A stretch of DNA of 6,292 nucleotides from an uncultured Acidobacteriota bacterium (GTDB lineage Bacteria; Acidobacteriota; Vicinamibacteria; Vicinamibacterales; UBA8438), in assembly GCA_913043805.1 (NCBI GenBank), contig CAJWMX010000181.1, positions 1-6,292 of the forward strand, in the 5' to 3' direction. How positions within the stretch are numbered: the first letter of the stretch is position 1; every line of letters begins with the position of its first letter. Positions 5,539-6,292 of this stretch are shown in pieces. The translations under genes and the position numbers were made by a program. The notes below the pieces were generated by a model. That model worked only from the letters and a program-made list of their open reading frames with translations. It ran no database searches and had not been told where the DNA came from.

Positions 5539-6072
5539 ATGGAGCACACCCTGCTGCTCAACGCGACCTACGAGCCACTCAAGGTCGTGGACTGGCGAAA
5601 GGCGATCACCCTGTGGTGTCAGGGGAAGGTCGAGGTGATCTCGGTCTATGACCGCGAGATCCGGTCGGTCTCGGTGTCGGTCAAGCTGCCATCGGTGATC
5701 CGGTTGCTGCGCTACATCACGATCAAGCGTCATTACAATCTGGTGCCGTTCTCGCGTGCGAACATCTATGCCCGCGATGACCACACCTGTCAGTATTGCG
5801 GCCAGGGGTTTCCCCTCGATCGTCTCACCTTTGATCATGTGGTCCCGGTTCGATACGGCGGGCGGAAGGACTGGGAGAACATCGTGACCGCCTGCGTCCG
5901 GTGCAACCGTCGCAAGGGGGGGCGGACCCCGGCCGAGGCCGGGATGCGCATCATCCGCATGCCCCGCCGGCCGGTGCGTCCGGCGACCGTCCGGATTGCG
6001 GTCGGCCGTCGTGAGGCACCCGAGAGCTGGCGCGACTATCTGTACTGGAACGTCGAGCTCGACGAGAGCTAG
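5539..6072 (+). CDS. HNH endonuclease family protein
   Basis: A 177-residue stand-alone HNH nuclease-like protein of the widespread type that opens with a LLLNATYEPL motif (5-14). The N-terminal half (1-75) has WRKAITLWCQGKVEV and a conserved LPSVIRLLRYI segment. The beta-beta-alpha-metal HNH domain follows: CQYC (C84, C87), LTFDHVVPVRYGG with D99-H100, WENIVTACVRCNRRKGGRTP with N114, C119, C122, N123 and K126. Both CxxC pairs for the structural zinc and the catalytic His are present, so it should be an active fold. The cellular role of this family is not established; a defence or homing role is not implied, since no methylase, intron or toxin-antitoxin partner is nearby. ATG 5539 fits the usual N-terminus of the family; the open frame continues upstream to 5464 without a better start. 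GAACGAG near 5521 is at most a poor ribosome binding site. The IPT/TIG gene begins 11 bases after its stop. Confidence 0.93.
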   Translation: MEHTLLLNATYEPLKVVDWRKAITLWCQGKVEVISVYDREIRSVSVSVKLPSVIRLLRYITIKRHYNLVPFSRANIYARDDHTCQYCGQGFPLDRLTFDHVVPVRYGGRKDWENIVTACVRCNRRKGGRTPAEAGMRIIRMPRRPVRPATVRIAVGRREAPESWRDYLYWNVELDES

Positions 6073-6083
6073 ACCCACGCCTC

Positions 6084-6292
6084 GTGTCTACGGCCCACGC
6101 AGAAATCACGTCGGTCCATCCGCTCGCCGCGGTGGCAGGAGGACGCGTCACGGTCCGGGGACCGGGCGTCGGCGCGTCGAACGGCAACGGGCCCGAAGTG
6201 CGGGTGGGCGACGAGGCGGCTCGGGTGGTGTACGCCGACCCGGACCGTCTCGTGTGCCAGGTGCCGTCCATACTGCCGGGCGGCTCGACACC
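6084..6292 (+). CDS. IPT/TIG-domain protein, N-terminal fragment (runs off the window)
   Basis: The frame opens at GTG 6084 and continues to the window end (69 residues). The translation begins ITSVHPLAAVAGGRVTVRG at about residue 7, then has VRVGDEAARVVYADPDRLVCQVPSILPGGS. This is the pattern of an IPT/TIG immunoglobulin-like domain: a Pro after the first strand, the GG-x-VTV-x-G turn, a V-x-VG-x-x-A strand and a final VP-x-x-x-PGG turn. Such domains occur in surface proteins, often before NHL or beta-propeller repeats, but what follows here is unseen. No signal peptide precedes the domain with this start, which is odd for a surface protein. No alternative start with a signal is visible in the 11-base gap, so the protein may be cytoplasmic or use another export route. 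Spacing suggests co-transcription with the HNH gene. The start codon is less certain than the domain. Confidence 0.7.
   Translation, partial: MSTAHAEITSVHPLAAVAGGRVTVRGPGVGASNGNGPEVRVGDEAARVVYADPDRLVCQVPSILPGGST

Noticed and set aside
5539..6072. Defence island or homing endonuclease
   Set aside because: The HNH protein is of a common stand-alone chromosomal type, with no methylase, intron, inverted repeats, integrase or toxin-antitoxin genes nearby.
5374..6078. 234-codon ORF on the minus strand
   Set aside because: It is a shadow of the HNH gene, whose zinc and catalytic residues are all in the plus-strand frame.

Overview
The window is GC-rich bacterial DNA, compactly coded on both strands. 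It holds five complete protein genes and two cut by the window edges. The gene mix is a metal-dependent M48 lipoprotein with a LysM tail, an NlpC/P60 lipoprotein, a stand-alone HNH protein followed by an IPT/TIG protein, and a thioredoxin-like [2Fe-2S] ferredoxin. Together with very high GC and no clear Shine-Dalgarno sequence before any of the seven starts, this suggests an environmental Gram-negative lineage such as Acidobacteriota (Vicinamibacteria-like) or Gemmatimonadota. That placement is inference from gene style; no rRNA or phylogenetic marker is present.

Layout: 1-1499 (minus) is an AbgT-family membrane transporter lacking only its last residues. It diverges from a [2Fe-2S] ferredoxin gene (1545-1946, plus). 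A gap of about 490 bases (1947-2435) follows, the only long non-coding stretch. It holds a good sigma-54 (-24/-12) promoter candidate, upstream palindromes at enhancer distance, and a dense run of stem-loops that could be a structured leader or small RNA. A TTGACA-type promoter at its end would start transcription at or next to the next ATG. Then come a DapA-superfamily aldolase that reads like 4-hydroxy-2-oxoglutarate aldolase (2436-3335) and, 23 bases later, the M48 metalloprotease lipoprotein (3359-4819). Meeting the latter tail to tail, 14 bases away, is a C40 NlpC/P60 lipoprotein gene (4834-5364, minus). A 174-base divergent promoter region separates it from the HNH nuclease gene (5539-6072, plus), followed after 11 bases by the start of an IPT/TIG-domain gene (6084 to the window end).

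Functionally this looks like a housekeeping neighbourhood rather than a mobile or defence island. No insertion sequence, integrase, CRISPR, tRNA or rRNA was seen. Two predicted envelope lipoprotein hydrolases (M48-LysM and C40) suggest periplasmic protein and peptidoglycan maintenance. The aldolase and transporter are metabolic, and no pathway visibly links them. The most unusual part is the structured, possibly sigma-54-controlled intergenic region before the aldolase. All long ORFs antisense to the assigned genes are judged to be GC-driven shadows.
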